This document shows, in pieces, positions 1-7,136 of a stretch of DNA of 64,000 bases (positions are counted from its first letter, which is position 1; every line of letters starts with the position of its first letter). This DNA comes from Acidimicrobiales bacterium. Its GTDB lineage: Bacteria; Actinomycetota; Acidimicrobiia; Acidimicrobiales; Aldehydirespiratoraceae. The notes beneath the pieces are model-generated. The model worked only from the letters and a program-made list of their open reading frames with translations, searched no databases and was not told the DNA's origin. The position numbers and the translations under genes are program-made. The DNA is taken from the NCBI GenBank assembly GCA_029263215.1, contig JAJCXY010000041.1, forward strand, positions 1-64,000. Reading direction: 5' to 3'.

Positions 1-1
1 G

Positions 2-142
2 GATGGCCTCGTTCTCGCGGTGGAGAGTTACGTGGGCGCGGTGAGGGGAACCGAAGGAGTGAAACTCGAGCAGATGGTGCAGGTCACCACCGACGGGGTG
101 AACCTCCTCTCTCGCCATGCCCTCTGGGATCGACCGAGATGA
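2..142 (+). CDS. M24 family metallopeptidase (Xaa-Pro peptidase/creatinase type), C-terminal end only
   Basis: The reading frame is open from the window edge to a TGA at 140-142 and encodes the last 46 residues of a protein. The pattern VESYVGAVRGTEGVKLEQMV matches the C-terminal block of M24 pita-bread metallopeptidases, where the conserved Glu in 'VEsY' and the Glu in 'kLEqMV' are metal-site residues. The family includes Xaa-Pro aminopeptidase, prolidase and creatinase, and this fragment cannot separate them. The next gene starts 7 bp after the stop, so the two are probably co-transcribed. This frame is not in the ORF track. Confidence 0.75.
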   Translation, partial: DGLVLAVESYVGAVRGTEGVKLEQMVQVTTDGVNLLSRHALWDRPR

Positions 143-149
143 CAGGAAC

Positions 150-1043
150 GTGCCATTGATATTGCCGACGGGCCTCGTGGCCCCCAACCTCACTCCCTTC
201 AACCACGACCTCTCGGTGGCCACCGACCTCTACGTCGAACATGGGCGGGCCTTGCTCGACCAGGGCTGTGGCGGGTTGGCCCCCTTCGGCACCACCGGTG
301 AGGCCCTGAGCATCGGACTCGACGAGCGGATCGACACCCTCGATGCCCTCGTCGCCGGCGGGGTGGCACCGGAGTCGTTGATCGTGGGCACCGGCCTCAC
401 CAACCTGGCCGACACGCTTCGCCTCACCAGGCACGCCACCGAACTGGGCGTCGCCGCCACGATGATTCTGCCGCCCTTCTACTTCAAGGACCCCGCCAAC
501 GAAGGCGTTCACCGCTACTTCGAGGCCCTCATCGAAGCAATGGACGGAGGGGTACGCATCGTGCTGTACCACATACCCCAGGTGGCGGGTGTGGGCTTCC
601 CCATCGAGCTGGTGACGAGACTTCGCCGGGACTTTCCGGATCAGGTGCTGGCCATCAAGGACTCCTCGGGCGACTGGGACAACACGGCCCGCCTGTTCGC
701 GATCGACGGACTCACCGTCTATCCGGGGTCCGAACTCCCGATGCTCGAAGCTCTCGCCCTAGGGGGAGAAGGCTTGATCTCGGCCACGGCCAACCTCAAC
801 GCGACGGCCATCGCCGACGTCTTCCGCTGTTGGAACACAGGTGAGCATGCGGACGCCGTGCTTCTGCATGGCAAGGTGGCCGCCACCCGTCACTGTTTCG
901 CGGCGGCCGGACCCATTCCCGCTCAGAAGCGGCTCCTTGCTATGGCCACCGGCGATGACCGTTGGGCCAATGTTCGTCCCCCTCTGTTGGCGATGGATGC
1001 CAACCGGGGTCGCTTGCTGGCCGACGAACTCGCTGCTCTGTAG
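150..1043 (+). CDS. DapA-family aldolase/deaminase (dihydrodipicolinate synthase-like)
   Basis: A 297-residue class I TIM-barrel protein of the DHDPS/N-acetylneuraminate lyase family. Visible signatures are GTTGE (about residues 47-51), the active-site Tyr in YHIP (Tyr140) and the Schiff-base Lys in AIKDSSGD (Lys170). I chose the GTG at 150, not the track's ATG at 117, because 150 lies 7 bp after the stop of the M24 gene, has AGGA upstream, and gives the expected N-terminus just before the first barrel strand. The family covers true DapA, 2-keto-3-deoxy sugar acid lyases and hydroxyproline-pathway deaminases. The neighbours (peptidase, exporter, flavin amine oxidase) argue for a catabolic role over lysine biosynthesis, but the substrate is unknown. 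Confidence 0.85.
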   Translation: MPLILPTGLVAPNLTPFNHDLSVATDLYVEHGRALLDQGCGGLAPFGTTGEALSIGLDERIDTLDALVAGGVAPESLIVGTGLTNLADTLRLTRHATELGVAATMILPPFYFKDPANEGVHRYFEALIEAMDGGVRIVLYHIPQVAGVGFPIELVTRLRRDFPDQVLAIKDSSGDWDNTARLFAIDGLTVYPGSELPMLEALALGGEGLISATANLNATAIADVFRCWNTGEHADAVLLHGKVAATRHCFAAAGPIPAQKRLLAMATGDDRWANVRPPLLAMDANRGRLLADELAAL

Positions 1044-1127
1044 ATCAGCTAGCTGGGTTCGTTCCAATACTGGACGTTCGTTCAGGGTCCTTGTACGCTC
1101 TCCTGACCGATCCTCGAGGAGGTGTCC

Positions 1128-2093
1128 GTGGCCGTCATATCGCGTCGATCCTCCACCGACGGCGCGCCCCCTGTCGGCGTTATCGCCGACCCTCGACTCG
1201 CCACCGCAGGCATCATCGTCGCCTCGATCTCCATGGGACTCGTGCCGGTGTTTGCCCGCACGCTCACCGACGACGGCATCGCCCCAGTGGCGGTGTCGTT
1301 CTATCGAAACCTGCTCGGGGCGATCCTGCTCATCGGGTTCCTCCGGCTCACCGGCACCAAACGAAACGCCACCATCTGGGGCCTCTTCGTCGGCGTTGCG
1401 ATGGGATTCGGATGGACCGCCTACGTCGAAGCGATCACCGTCGTGCCAGTCTCCACCGCTGCTGTCGTCTACATGAGCTATCCCCTTTTCGCCCTCCTGG
1501 TCGTATGGCTGGTGTTCGGCCAGCCGCCGATGGCGCGATCGGTCGCAGGAGGGATCATCGTGGTGGCCGCGGCGGCGATCGCGCTGGGCCCGGAGATCTC
1601 CGGTGAACACCGCAACCAACTACTCATCCTGCTGGCCGCACCGTTGGCGTTCGGGTCGGCGATCGCAGTTCTCACCGAACGACTAGGTCCGCTCACCCCG
1701 CTCGAGCGCGTCGCCTCGGTGGGGGTCGGATCGTCGGTGGGACTGTTGCCGCTGATTGTGACCCTGCCCTCGCACGAGGTGTTGCCCGGCGATGGTCGGG
1801 GATGGTTGCTGGTGGTCGGCATCGGCCTGGTCACTGGCATCGGGCCCCAGTGGCTCTATGTGAAGTGCGCGCCGAGGGTCGGTGCCGCCAAGGCCGCAAT
1901 GTCGGGGGCGATCGAGCTGCCCACGATGTTCGCGGTGGGAGCTCTGGTCTTCGGCGAGTCCTTGACCGTCGCCCAAGGTTTCGCCGGTCTGCTTGTAGTG
2001 GGTGCGATCCTCCTGGTGCCGTCGCGTCCTTCCCCCGCCACCGCCATGGCCCGCCGTCGTCGTCGCCTGATCCCCGGTCGCTTCGATTCCTGA
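1128..2093 (+). CDS. DMT superfamily (EamA) transporter
   Basis: A 321-residue polytopic membrane protein with about ten hydrophobic segments in two repeats, typical of EamA drug/metabolite transporters. Each half starts with a long helix followed by an EAI/PLFAL-type segment (for example AYVEAITVVPVSTAAVVYMSYPLFALL). The track starts at GTG 1122, but that codon lies inside the AGGAGG ribosome-binding site at 1117-1122. GTG 1128 has a normal 5-nt spacing and is the likelier start. It probably belongs with the upstream lyase and the downstream flavoenzyme. Members export amino acids or other small metabolites; the substrate is not predictable here. Confidence 0.85.
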   Translation: MAVISRRSSTDGAPPVGVIADPRLATAGIIVASISMGLVPVFARTLTDDGIAPVAVSFYRNLLGAILLIGFLRLTGTKRNATIWGLFVGVAMGFGWTAYVEAITVVPVSTAAVVYMSYPLFALLVVWLVFGQPPMARSVAGGIIVVAAAAIALGPEISGEHRNQLLILLAAPLAFGSAIAVLTERLGPLTPLERVASVGVGSSVGLLPLIVTLPSHEVLPGDGRGWLLVVGIGLVTGIGPQWLYVKCAPRVGAAKAAMSGAIELPTMFAVGALVFGESLTVAQGFAGLLVVGAILLVPSRPSPATAMARRRRRLIPGRFDS

Positions 2094-2148
2094 CGGTGTT
2101 GCCCGATCACGCCCGAGAACGACGCCGTGATGCATCATCGGAGCCGAC

Positions 2149-3288
2149 ATGAACATCGACATCGCAATCATCGGCAGAGGAATGATCGGAGCTGCCGCGG
2201 CCCGACATCTCGCCGAAGCCGGACGATCCGTGGCGCTGATCGGTCCCGACGAGCCTTCGGATCCCCAGACCTACCAGGGTCCCTTTGCCAGCCATCATGA
2301 CGAGGGGCGGATCACCCGCATCGCCGGCCGCGATGAGGTGTGGACCGAACTCGCCGCTCGGTCGATCGCCCGCTACTCCGACATCGCGGCGCGGTCGGGA
2401 GTCGAGTTCCACTTCGCCCGAGGCATGGTGGCCGCCTATCCCGACGCCCCTGATTGGGTGACGCGAGCTGCGATCTGGGGCAGCGAAGCCAAGCTGATCG
2501 AGCCCGACTGGCTGAGAGCCAACACCGGAATCGCGATCGACTACGGAATGCCTCTCATGTACGAACCGGCCCCGGCCGGTCATATCGATCCCCTTGCGCT
2601 GGTGGCGGCCCAGACCACACTCACCGAGATGGCCGGCGGGTCGGTGATCCGCGAGGTAGTCGACTCGGTGCGCCGAACCGCGACCGGGTTCGACGTCGGC
2701 GGAGCATGGGGGACACTCACCGCGTCGCGCATACTGCTGGCCACGGGGGCCTTCGGCGCCGACCTTTTCGGATTCGAACTCGATGTCGAGCGCCGGCCCC
2801 GCACCATTCTCCGCGCCCAACTGGCCGACGACGGCCGAATCCCGAGCCTCATCGCCATGGATCCCCCCGACGGGCGTGTGGAGGAGATCTATTGGGTGCC
2901 GCCGGTGCGCTACCCGGATGGGTCGGTCTGCATCAAGATCGGCGGCAACCTCAAGGAGTTCACCCCGATCGCGTCGTCGGACCTCACCGACTGGTTCCAT
3001 ACCGACGGCGATCCGGTGGAGATCGAGTCGCTCGAGGCCAACCTGCGCGCCCTGCTGCCCGACGCTCCGCTGGGAGCGATCAACACCGCACCATGTGTGA
3101 TCACGGGCACGCCATCAGGCCATCCCCATGTCGGGTGGGCCGACGATGGCGTCGCCGTCGCCCTCGCCGGCAACGGATCAGCGGCCAAGTCGAGCGACGA
3201 GTTGGGCAGGATCGCGGCGGCGTTGTTCAGTGAGGCCGGCTGGGACTCCGATATCGACCAGTCGGTGTTCGCGCCCCAGCTCACGTGA
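2149..3288 (+). CDS. FAD-dependent amine oxidase, monomeric sarcosine oxidase-like (DAO family)
   Basis: A 379-residue DAO-family flavoenzyme. The N-terminus has a dinucleotide-binding motif, AIIGRGMIGAAAARHL. The C-terminus carries APCVITGTPSGHPHVG followed by the AGNGS block, aligned with monomeric sarcosine oxidase and N-methyltryptophan oxidase. Cys316 in the APC motif sits where MSOX covalently attaches FAD, so a covalent flavin is likely. The reaction would be oxidative demethylation or oxidation of a secondary amine; the substrate is not certain. GGAG stands 5 nt before the ATG. The 3' end overlaps the convergent LLM gene by 8 bp. Confidence 0.85.
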   Translation: MNIDIAIIGRGMIGAAAARHLAEAGRSVALIGPDEPSDPQTYQGPFASHHDEGRITRIAGRDEVWTELAARSIARYSDIAARSGVEFHFARGMVAAYPDAPDWVTRAAIWGSEAKLIEPDWLRANTGIAIDYGMPLMYEPAPAGHIDPLALVAAQTTLTEMAGGSVIREVVDSVRRTATGFDVGGAWGTLTASRILLATGAFGADLFGFELDVERRPRTILRAQLADDGRIPSLIAMDPPDGRVEEIYWVPPVRYPDGSVCIKIGGNLKEFTPIASSDLTDWFHTDGDPVEIESLEANLRALLPDAPLGAINTAPCVITGTPSGHPHVGWADDGVAVALAGNGSAAKSSDELGRIAAALFSEAGWDSDIDQSVFAPQLT

Positions 3289-4261
3289 GTTCGGCGGCAA
3301 GCAACTCGTAGCTTCGAATCCGCTCGGCATGGCTCCACACGATCGTGACCACCATGAACTCATCGGCGCCGTAGCGTTCCATCAGCGAGTCCACCCCGGC
3401 GGCCACGGTCTGCGGTGAGCCACAGATCATCGGCTTGCGTTGAGGCTGCACATCGAGGGTGGCCGGAGTATGACTGCGCGTCTCATCCGGTGACGGGATC
3501 GGGCCCGAGAGTCCCCGCTGACGCCACAGTTTCACCGGTTTGGCGAGCTCTTCTGCTTCGGCGTCGGTGGACGCGCAGATGACACTCGCCGCCACGAGCA
3601 CGGTGGGTTCGGGCCAGCGCTCCGATGGTCGGTACTGACGCCGGTAGGCGTCGGCGATGGCGGGTCCGTCCTGCTGGGTGATGAAGTCGGCGAAGGCGAG
3701 CGGGATGCCGAAATGGGCGGCGAGGCCGGCTGAGTCGGGACTCGATCCCAGCAGCCAGATCGGGAGCTGTTCGTCGATCCGGGGCGTCGATTTCACCCGT
3801 CCGGCAAACGGATTCTCGGGCGGGAGCGAGTCGTGCAACCAGCCGTCGAGCTCAGCCACCATGGCCGGATAGCGACTCGATGATGTTGGCTCGTGGCTCG
3901 GTGAGAGAGCAACGGCAGTGATGGGATCAGAACCAGGAGCCCGCCCCAGGCCGACGTCGATCCGGCCCGGGTGAAGGGCCGCCAGCACCTTGAAGGATTC
4001 GGCCACCTTGTACGGCGAATAGTGGGGGAGCATCACGCCACCGGACCCGACCCGGATCGTGGAGGTGGCTTCGGCGATGTGGCCGATGAGAATTTCGGGT
4101 GCGGATCCGGCCAGTCCGAGTGTGTTGTGGTGCTCCGCCACCCAGTAACGGCGGTAGCCGAGCGCTTCGCATCGGCGGGCGAGATCGATCGAGTTGCGTA
4201 GCGCCTGACCGGGCGTTGCTCCACTCGGGATGGGTGATTGGTCGAGAACCGAGATGTGCAC
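3281..4261 (-). CDS. LLM-class flavin-dependent oxidoreductase (MsnO8/YceB-type)
   Basis: A 326-residue luciferase-like monooxygenase fold protein. The N-terminus VHISVLDQSPIPSG, the block RYWVAEHHNTLGLAGSAPE and the later VGLGRAPGSDP are hallmarks of the single-component LLM group often annotated as MsnO8 or alkanal-monooxygenase-like. The start is GTG 4261. The gene ends inside the 3' end of the convergent flavoenzyme gene. It uses FMN or F420; the sequence does not show which. The promoter lies in the 92-bp space shared with the divergent alkA gene. Confidence 0.85.
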   Translation of the reverse strand: MHISVLDQSPIPSGATPGQALRNSIDLARRCEALGYRRYWVAEHHNTLGLAGSAPEILIGHIAEATSTIRVGSGGVMLPHYSPYKVAESFKVLAALHPGRIDVGLGRAPGSDPITAVALSPSHEPTSSSRYPAMVAELDGWLHDSLPPENPFAGRVKSTPRIDEQLPIWLLGSSPDSAGLAAHFGIPLAFADFITQQDGPAIADAYRRQYRPSERWPEPTVLVAASVICASTDAEAEELAKPVKLWRQRGLSGPIPSPDETRSHTPATLDVQPQRKPMICGSPQTVAAGVDSLMERYGADEFMVVTIVWSHAERIRSYELLAAELT

Positions 4262-4340
4262 GACCGACAGTCTGCCTCGCGGTCGACCGATCGAACCCTG
4301 CTATCGACAGTCGTGTCCGAATATGTCAGACCACTTCGGG

Positions 4341-4346
4341 CATAAT
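4341..4346 (+). promoter_or_regulatory. Candidate -10 box of alkA (CATAAT)
   Basis: CATAAT ends 7 nt before the ATG at 4354, which would put transcription initiation at or next to the start codon. No Shine-Dalgarno sequence is present. This fits the leaderless pattern seen elsewhere in the window. Confidence 0.5.
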
Positions 4347-4353
4347 CACGTTC

Positions 4354-5787
4354 ATGGTCGTTTCCGCAGTTGCCACCACGGGTATCTACTGTCGGCCCGA
4401 GTGCACCGCTCGGCCGGCCCAGAAGAACGTCTCGCCCTACGCTGCACCGATTGCCGCGGAGGCTGCCGGATACCGGCCCTGCCTGCGCTGTCGGCCCGAC
4501 CGCCACCTGAGGTCGGTTGAAGTCACCAACGCTCCGGCTCCTGTATCTGGTGCCGTCGCTCTGATCTCGTCCGGGTTTCTCGATCGCTTTGACGAAGACG
4601 CACTCGCGGTGAGAGTGGGGTACTCCACTAGGCAGCTGCGCCGGCTCTTCGAGCAGTATGTCGGGGCCACGCCCGACTTCGTGGCTCGCTCGCGCCGAGC
4701 CCATTTCGCTCGTCGTCTGCTCGATGAGACCAACCTGGCGATGCCGGTGGTTGCGGCCGCTTCCGGATTCGGGAGTGTGCGTCAGATGGGCCGGGTGGTT
4801 GAGCAGATCTTCCGGTTCACGCCCAGCGCGTTGAGGGCGAAACGGCGACGCGACGACATCCTGACCACCGACGGGGGCCTGCGCCTGCGCCTGCCGTTTG
4901 CCGGGCCCCTCGACCGTCCCGCCCTCATGAATCATCTCCGCCCCCGCCTCACTCCGGCGGTGGAGACCCTCGACGACGGGCTCTACCGACGCACCCTCGA
5001 AGTGTGCGGTCACCCGGGTGTTGTCGAGATCGACCTCGTCGGCCACCAAGATCACCTCGAACTGGTGGCCCACCTCCCCACCTTCGATTCGGTCATCGAC
5101 GAGATCGCTCGTGTTCGCCACATGTTCGGACTCGATGACGACGTCGTCTCCGCCAACGCCCGATTGGCTCACGACTCCCTCTTGGCGCCCCTCATCGGCG
5201 CCCGGCCCGGCCTTCGAGTTGTGGGTGGCTGGGATCGTTTCGAAACTGCGGTAAGGGTGATCATCGGCCAGCAGGTGAGTGTCGCCGGCGCGACCACCAC
5301 CACCGGCCGTTTGGTGCAACGCCATGGCCGACGGCTCACTGGTCAGGCTCTGGGTCTCACCCACCTGTTCCCCGGCCCTGCCGAGCTGGCTCCGCTGGCC
5401 GCGGGCCGATCCGACGAAGGTATGCCGCGCCGACGGGCGATGACCATCGGCGCCCTCGCCGAGGCGGTGATCGATCGCAGGGTCGACCTCTATTGTGCTG
5501 ATCCCGACGAACTCAGGAACCAGCTCGTGGCGTTGCCGGGAATCGGTCCGTGGACCGCTGATGTGATCACCATGAGAGCCGGGCGCGACCCCGATTCCTT
5601 CCCGGTCGGCGACCTCGGCATCCGCCACGCCTACGCCGACCTCACCGGCGCAACGGAGCTGCCGACCGAGGGCGAGCTCTCTGACCGCTCCTTGGCTTGG
5701 CAACCCCATCGAGCGCTGGCTGCACAACATCTGTGGGCGTCACTGGCGACCCGCGACGAACCCGAACAAACCAAGGACTCACGATGA
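4354..5787 (+). CDS. alkA: Ada-like regulatory domain fused to AlkA 3-methyladenine DNA glycosylase
   Basis: A 477-residue fusion. Residues 1-50 are an Ada zinc/methyl-acceptor domain keeping all four cysteines (IYCRPEC, Cys13/17; PCLRCRPD, Cys43/46). Residues about 65-165 form an AraC-type DNA-binding region. From about 175 there is an AlkA domain with helix-hairpin-helix LPGIGPWTAD and the catalytic Asp in FPVGDLGIR. It excises alkylated bases and probably senses methyl damage through a Cys. The ATG at 4354 is chosen because residues after it begin the conserved VAVATTGIYCRP block and a -10 box lies just upstream. This start lacks the roughly 30 residues that usually precede that block in Ada. 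The stop overlaps ogt by 4 bp (ATGA). Confidence 0.9.
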   Translation: MVVSAVATTGIYCRPECTARPAQKNVSPYAAPIAAEAAGYRPCLRCRPDRHLRSVEVTNAPAPVSGAVALISSGFLDRFDEDALAVRVGYSTRQLRRLFEQYVGATPDFVARSRRAHFARRLLDETNLAMPVVAAASGFGSVRQMGRVVEQIFRFTPSALRAKRRRDDILTTDGGLRLRLPFAGPLDRPALMNHLRPRLTPAVETLDDGLYRRTLEVCGHPGVVEIDLVGHQDHLELVAHLPTFDSVIDEIARVRHMFGLDDDVVSANARLAHDSLLAPLIGARPGLRVVGGWDRFETAVRVIIGQQVSVAGATTTTGRLVQRHGRRLTGQALGLTHLFPGPAELAPLAAGRSDEGMPRRRAMTIGALAEAVIDRRVDLYCADPDELRNQLVALPGIGPWTADVITMRAGRDPDSFPVGDLGIRHAYADLTGATELPTEGELSDRSLAWQPHRALAAQHLWASLATRDEPEQTKDSR

Positions 5788-6275
5788 CCCTCCACCAACG
5801 CCATCTCGACACCCCGATCGGCCAACTCACGCTCGTCGCGTCCGAGGCGGGACTGAACATGATCCTGTTCGAGAGCGAAGATCCGCCGGAGATCGACGCC
5901 GCGATCGATGAATCTGATCCCATCCTCAGCTCTGCAGCCCGTCAACTCAGCGAGTACTTCGCCGGTGAGCGACGAGAGTTCGATCTTCCTCTCGACCTGG
6001 AGGGCACGGAGTTCCAGAAGGACGCGTGGCTGGCTCTCGCCGACGTCCCCTACGGCGAGACCACGAGCTACGGCGAACAGGCCCAAGCCATCGGACGCCC
6101 CGGTGCATTTCGCGCCGTGGGTGCGGCCAACGGCAGGAACCCCGTGCCGATCGTCTTGCCGTGCCATCGGATCGTGGGCGCCGACGGATCGCTCACCGGA
6201 TTCGCGGGCGGCCTCGACGTGAAGGCCCGGCTGCTCGCACTCGAGCAGTCGCAACAGTCTCTTCCCGGGGTCTGA
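5784..6275 (+). CDS. ogt: Methylated-DNA--protein-cysteine S-methyltransferase
   Basis: A 163-residue O6-alkylguanine-DNA alkyltransferase. The acceptor site VLPCHRIVGADGSLTGFAGG is intact, with Cys127 as the suicide methyl acceptor. The upstream region PYGETTSYGEQAQAIGRPGAFRAVGAANGRNP is the canonical helix-turn-helix and Asn-hinge. ATG 5784 overlaps the alkA stop, so the two repair genes are translationally coupled and handle N- and O-alkyl damage together. The ORF track starts 29 codons too early, inside alkA. Confidence 0.95.
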   Translation: MTLHQRHLDTPIGQLTLVASEAGLNMILFESEDPPEIDAAIDESDPILSSAARQLSEYFAGERREFDLPLDLEGTEFQKDAWLALADVPYGETTSYGEQAQAIGRPGAFRAVGAANGRNPVPIVLPCHRIVGADGSLTGFAGGLDVKARLLALEQSQQSLPGV

Positions 6276-6284
6276 ACCAGGGCC

Positions 6285-6290
6285 TACCAT
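6285..6290 (+). promoter_or_regulatory. Leaderless promoter -10 box TACCAT
   Basis: TACCAT is followed by exactly 6 nt and then the ATG of the class II aldolase gene at 6297. There is no Shine-Dalgarno sequence. It gives this gene its own promoter although ogt ends only 21 bp upstream. Confidence 0.6.
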
Positions 6291-6296
6291 CGCGTC

Positions 6297-7079
6297 ATGG
6301 CCTTGGATCTCGATCGTTACCCCGAAATCACCTACGACAGCTCCACCCCGGAGTTCGACGACGTGGAGGAGCTCCGTCTTTTCCGTAAGTGGGAGGTGGC
6401 GCTCGGTTATCGAGTGTTCTCCAAGCTGCGTTGGGGCCAGATGGGTGACGGTCACATCACTGCTCGCGACCCGATCCTCACCGATCACTTCTGGGTGTTG
6501 AGCTACGGCGTGCCTTTCTGGGCGGCCACGATCGACAATCTTTCCCTCGTGGCACCTGGGGGTGAGGTGGTCGAGGGGCCCGACTCGAGCAGCGTGAACT
6601 ACGCGGCCTACAACATCCACTGGCCGATCCTCGATGCCCGCCCCGACCTCGTTTCGGCGGCGCACACCCACACCCCTTACGGCACCCCGTGGTCGGCCAA
6701 CCTCGAACTCTTCGAGCCGCTCAGCCAGGAGGCCTGCTCCTTCGTGTTCGACCAGTCGATCTATCGGGGCGAGGACCTCGAGGTGACATCGGTGAAGGGT
6801 GGAGAGGCGATCGCCCGGGCGATGGGCGAGACGAAGCTCTGCATCCTTCGTAACCATGGCCTACTCACGGGTGGTGCCAGTCCGGGTGAGGCGGTGGGAT
6901 GGTTCGTCACCGCCGAGCGCGTCGCCGAGGTTCATGTCAAGGCCCCCAATGGCGTTCCGGTGTCGGAGGGGTCGGCCAAGATCGTCGCCGCTACCCTCTC
7001 CGAGCCGGCGATGGGTTGGCGTGTGTTCCAGTGGCTGGCCCGTGATCTGGTGCCCGACCCCTCGGTTGTGCTCGGCTAA
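6297..7079 (+). CDS. Class II aldolase/adducin family protein
   Basis: A 260-residue protein of the class II aldolase fold. The zinc ligands are visible as AAHTHTPYGTPWSA and, near the C-terminus, NHGLLTGGASPGEA. The family includes fuculose-phosphate aldolase, ribulose-phosphate 4-epimerase and many uncharacterised members about 250 residues long. The N-terminal region (VEELRLFRKWEVALGYRVF) resembles the uncharacterised adducin-type branch more than FucA, so no substrate is given. The gene has a leaderless-type start and ends at a long hairpin. Confidence 0.85.
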   Translation: MALDLDRYPEITYDSSTPEFDDVEELRLFRKWEVALGYRVFSKLRWGQMGDGHITARDPILTDHFWVLSYGVPFWAATIDNLSLVAPGGEVVEGPDSSSVNYAAYNIHWPILDARPDLVSAAHTHTPYGTPWSANLELFEPLSQEACSFVFDQSIYRGEDLEVTSVKGGEAIARAMGETKLCILRNHGLLTGGASPGEAVGWFVTAERVAEVHVKAPNGVPVSEGSAKIVAATLSEPAMGWRVFQWLARDLVPDPSVVLG

Positions 7080-7080
7080 C

Positions 7081-7133
7081 CCGTTCTGGTGTAGCGGAAC
7101 CCCGGAAAGCGAACCCGGGCTACACCAGAACGG
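7081..7133. terminator. Bidirectional terminator-like hairpin between convergent genes
   Basis: A perfect 15-bp inverted repeat, CCGTTCTGGTGTAGC at 7081-7095 and GCTACACCAGAACGG at 7119-7133, encloses a 23-nt loop. It begins 1 nt after the stop of the class II aldolase gene and ends 3 nt before the stop of the convergent malate synthase gene. No T-tract follows on either strand, so it would be an L-shaped or Rho-assisted terminator. Confidence 0.75.
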
Positions 7134-7136
7134 GGT

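Noticed and set aside
4033-5730. 565-codon minus-strand ORF over alkA
   Set aside because: It is antisense to an intact alkA; its product is rich in Arg/Gly/His with no motif, as expected for a shadow frame in GC-rich DNA.
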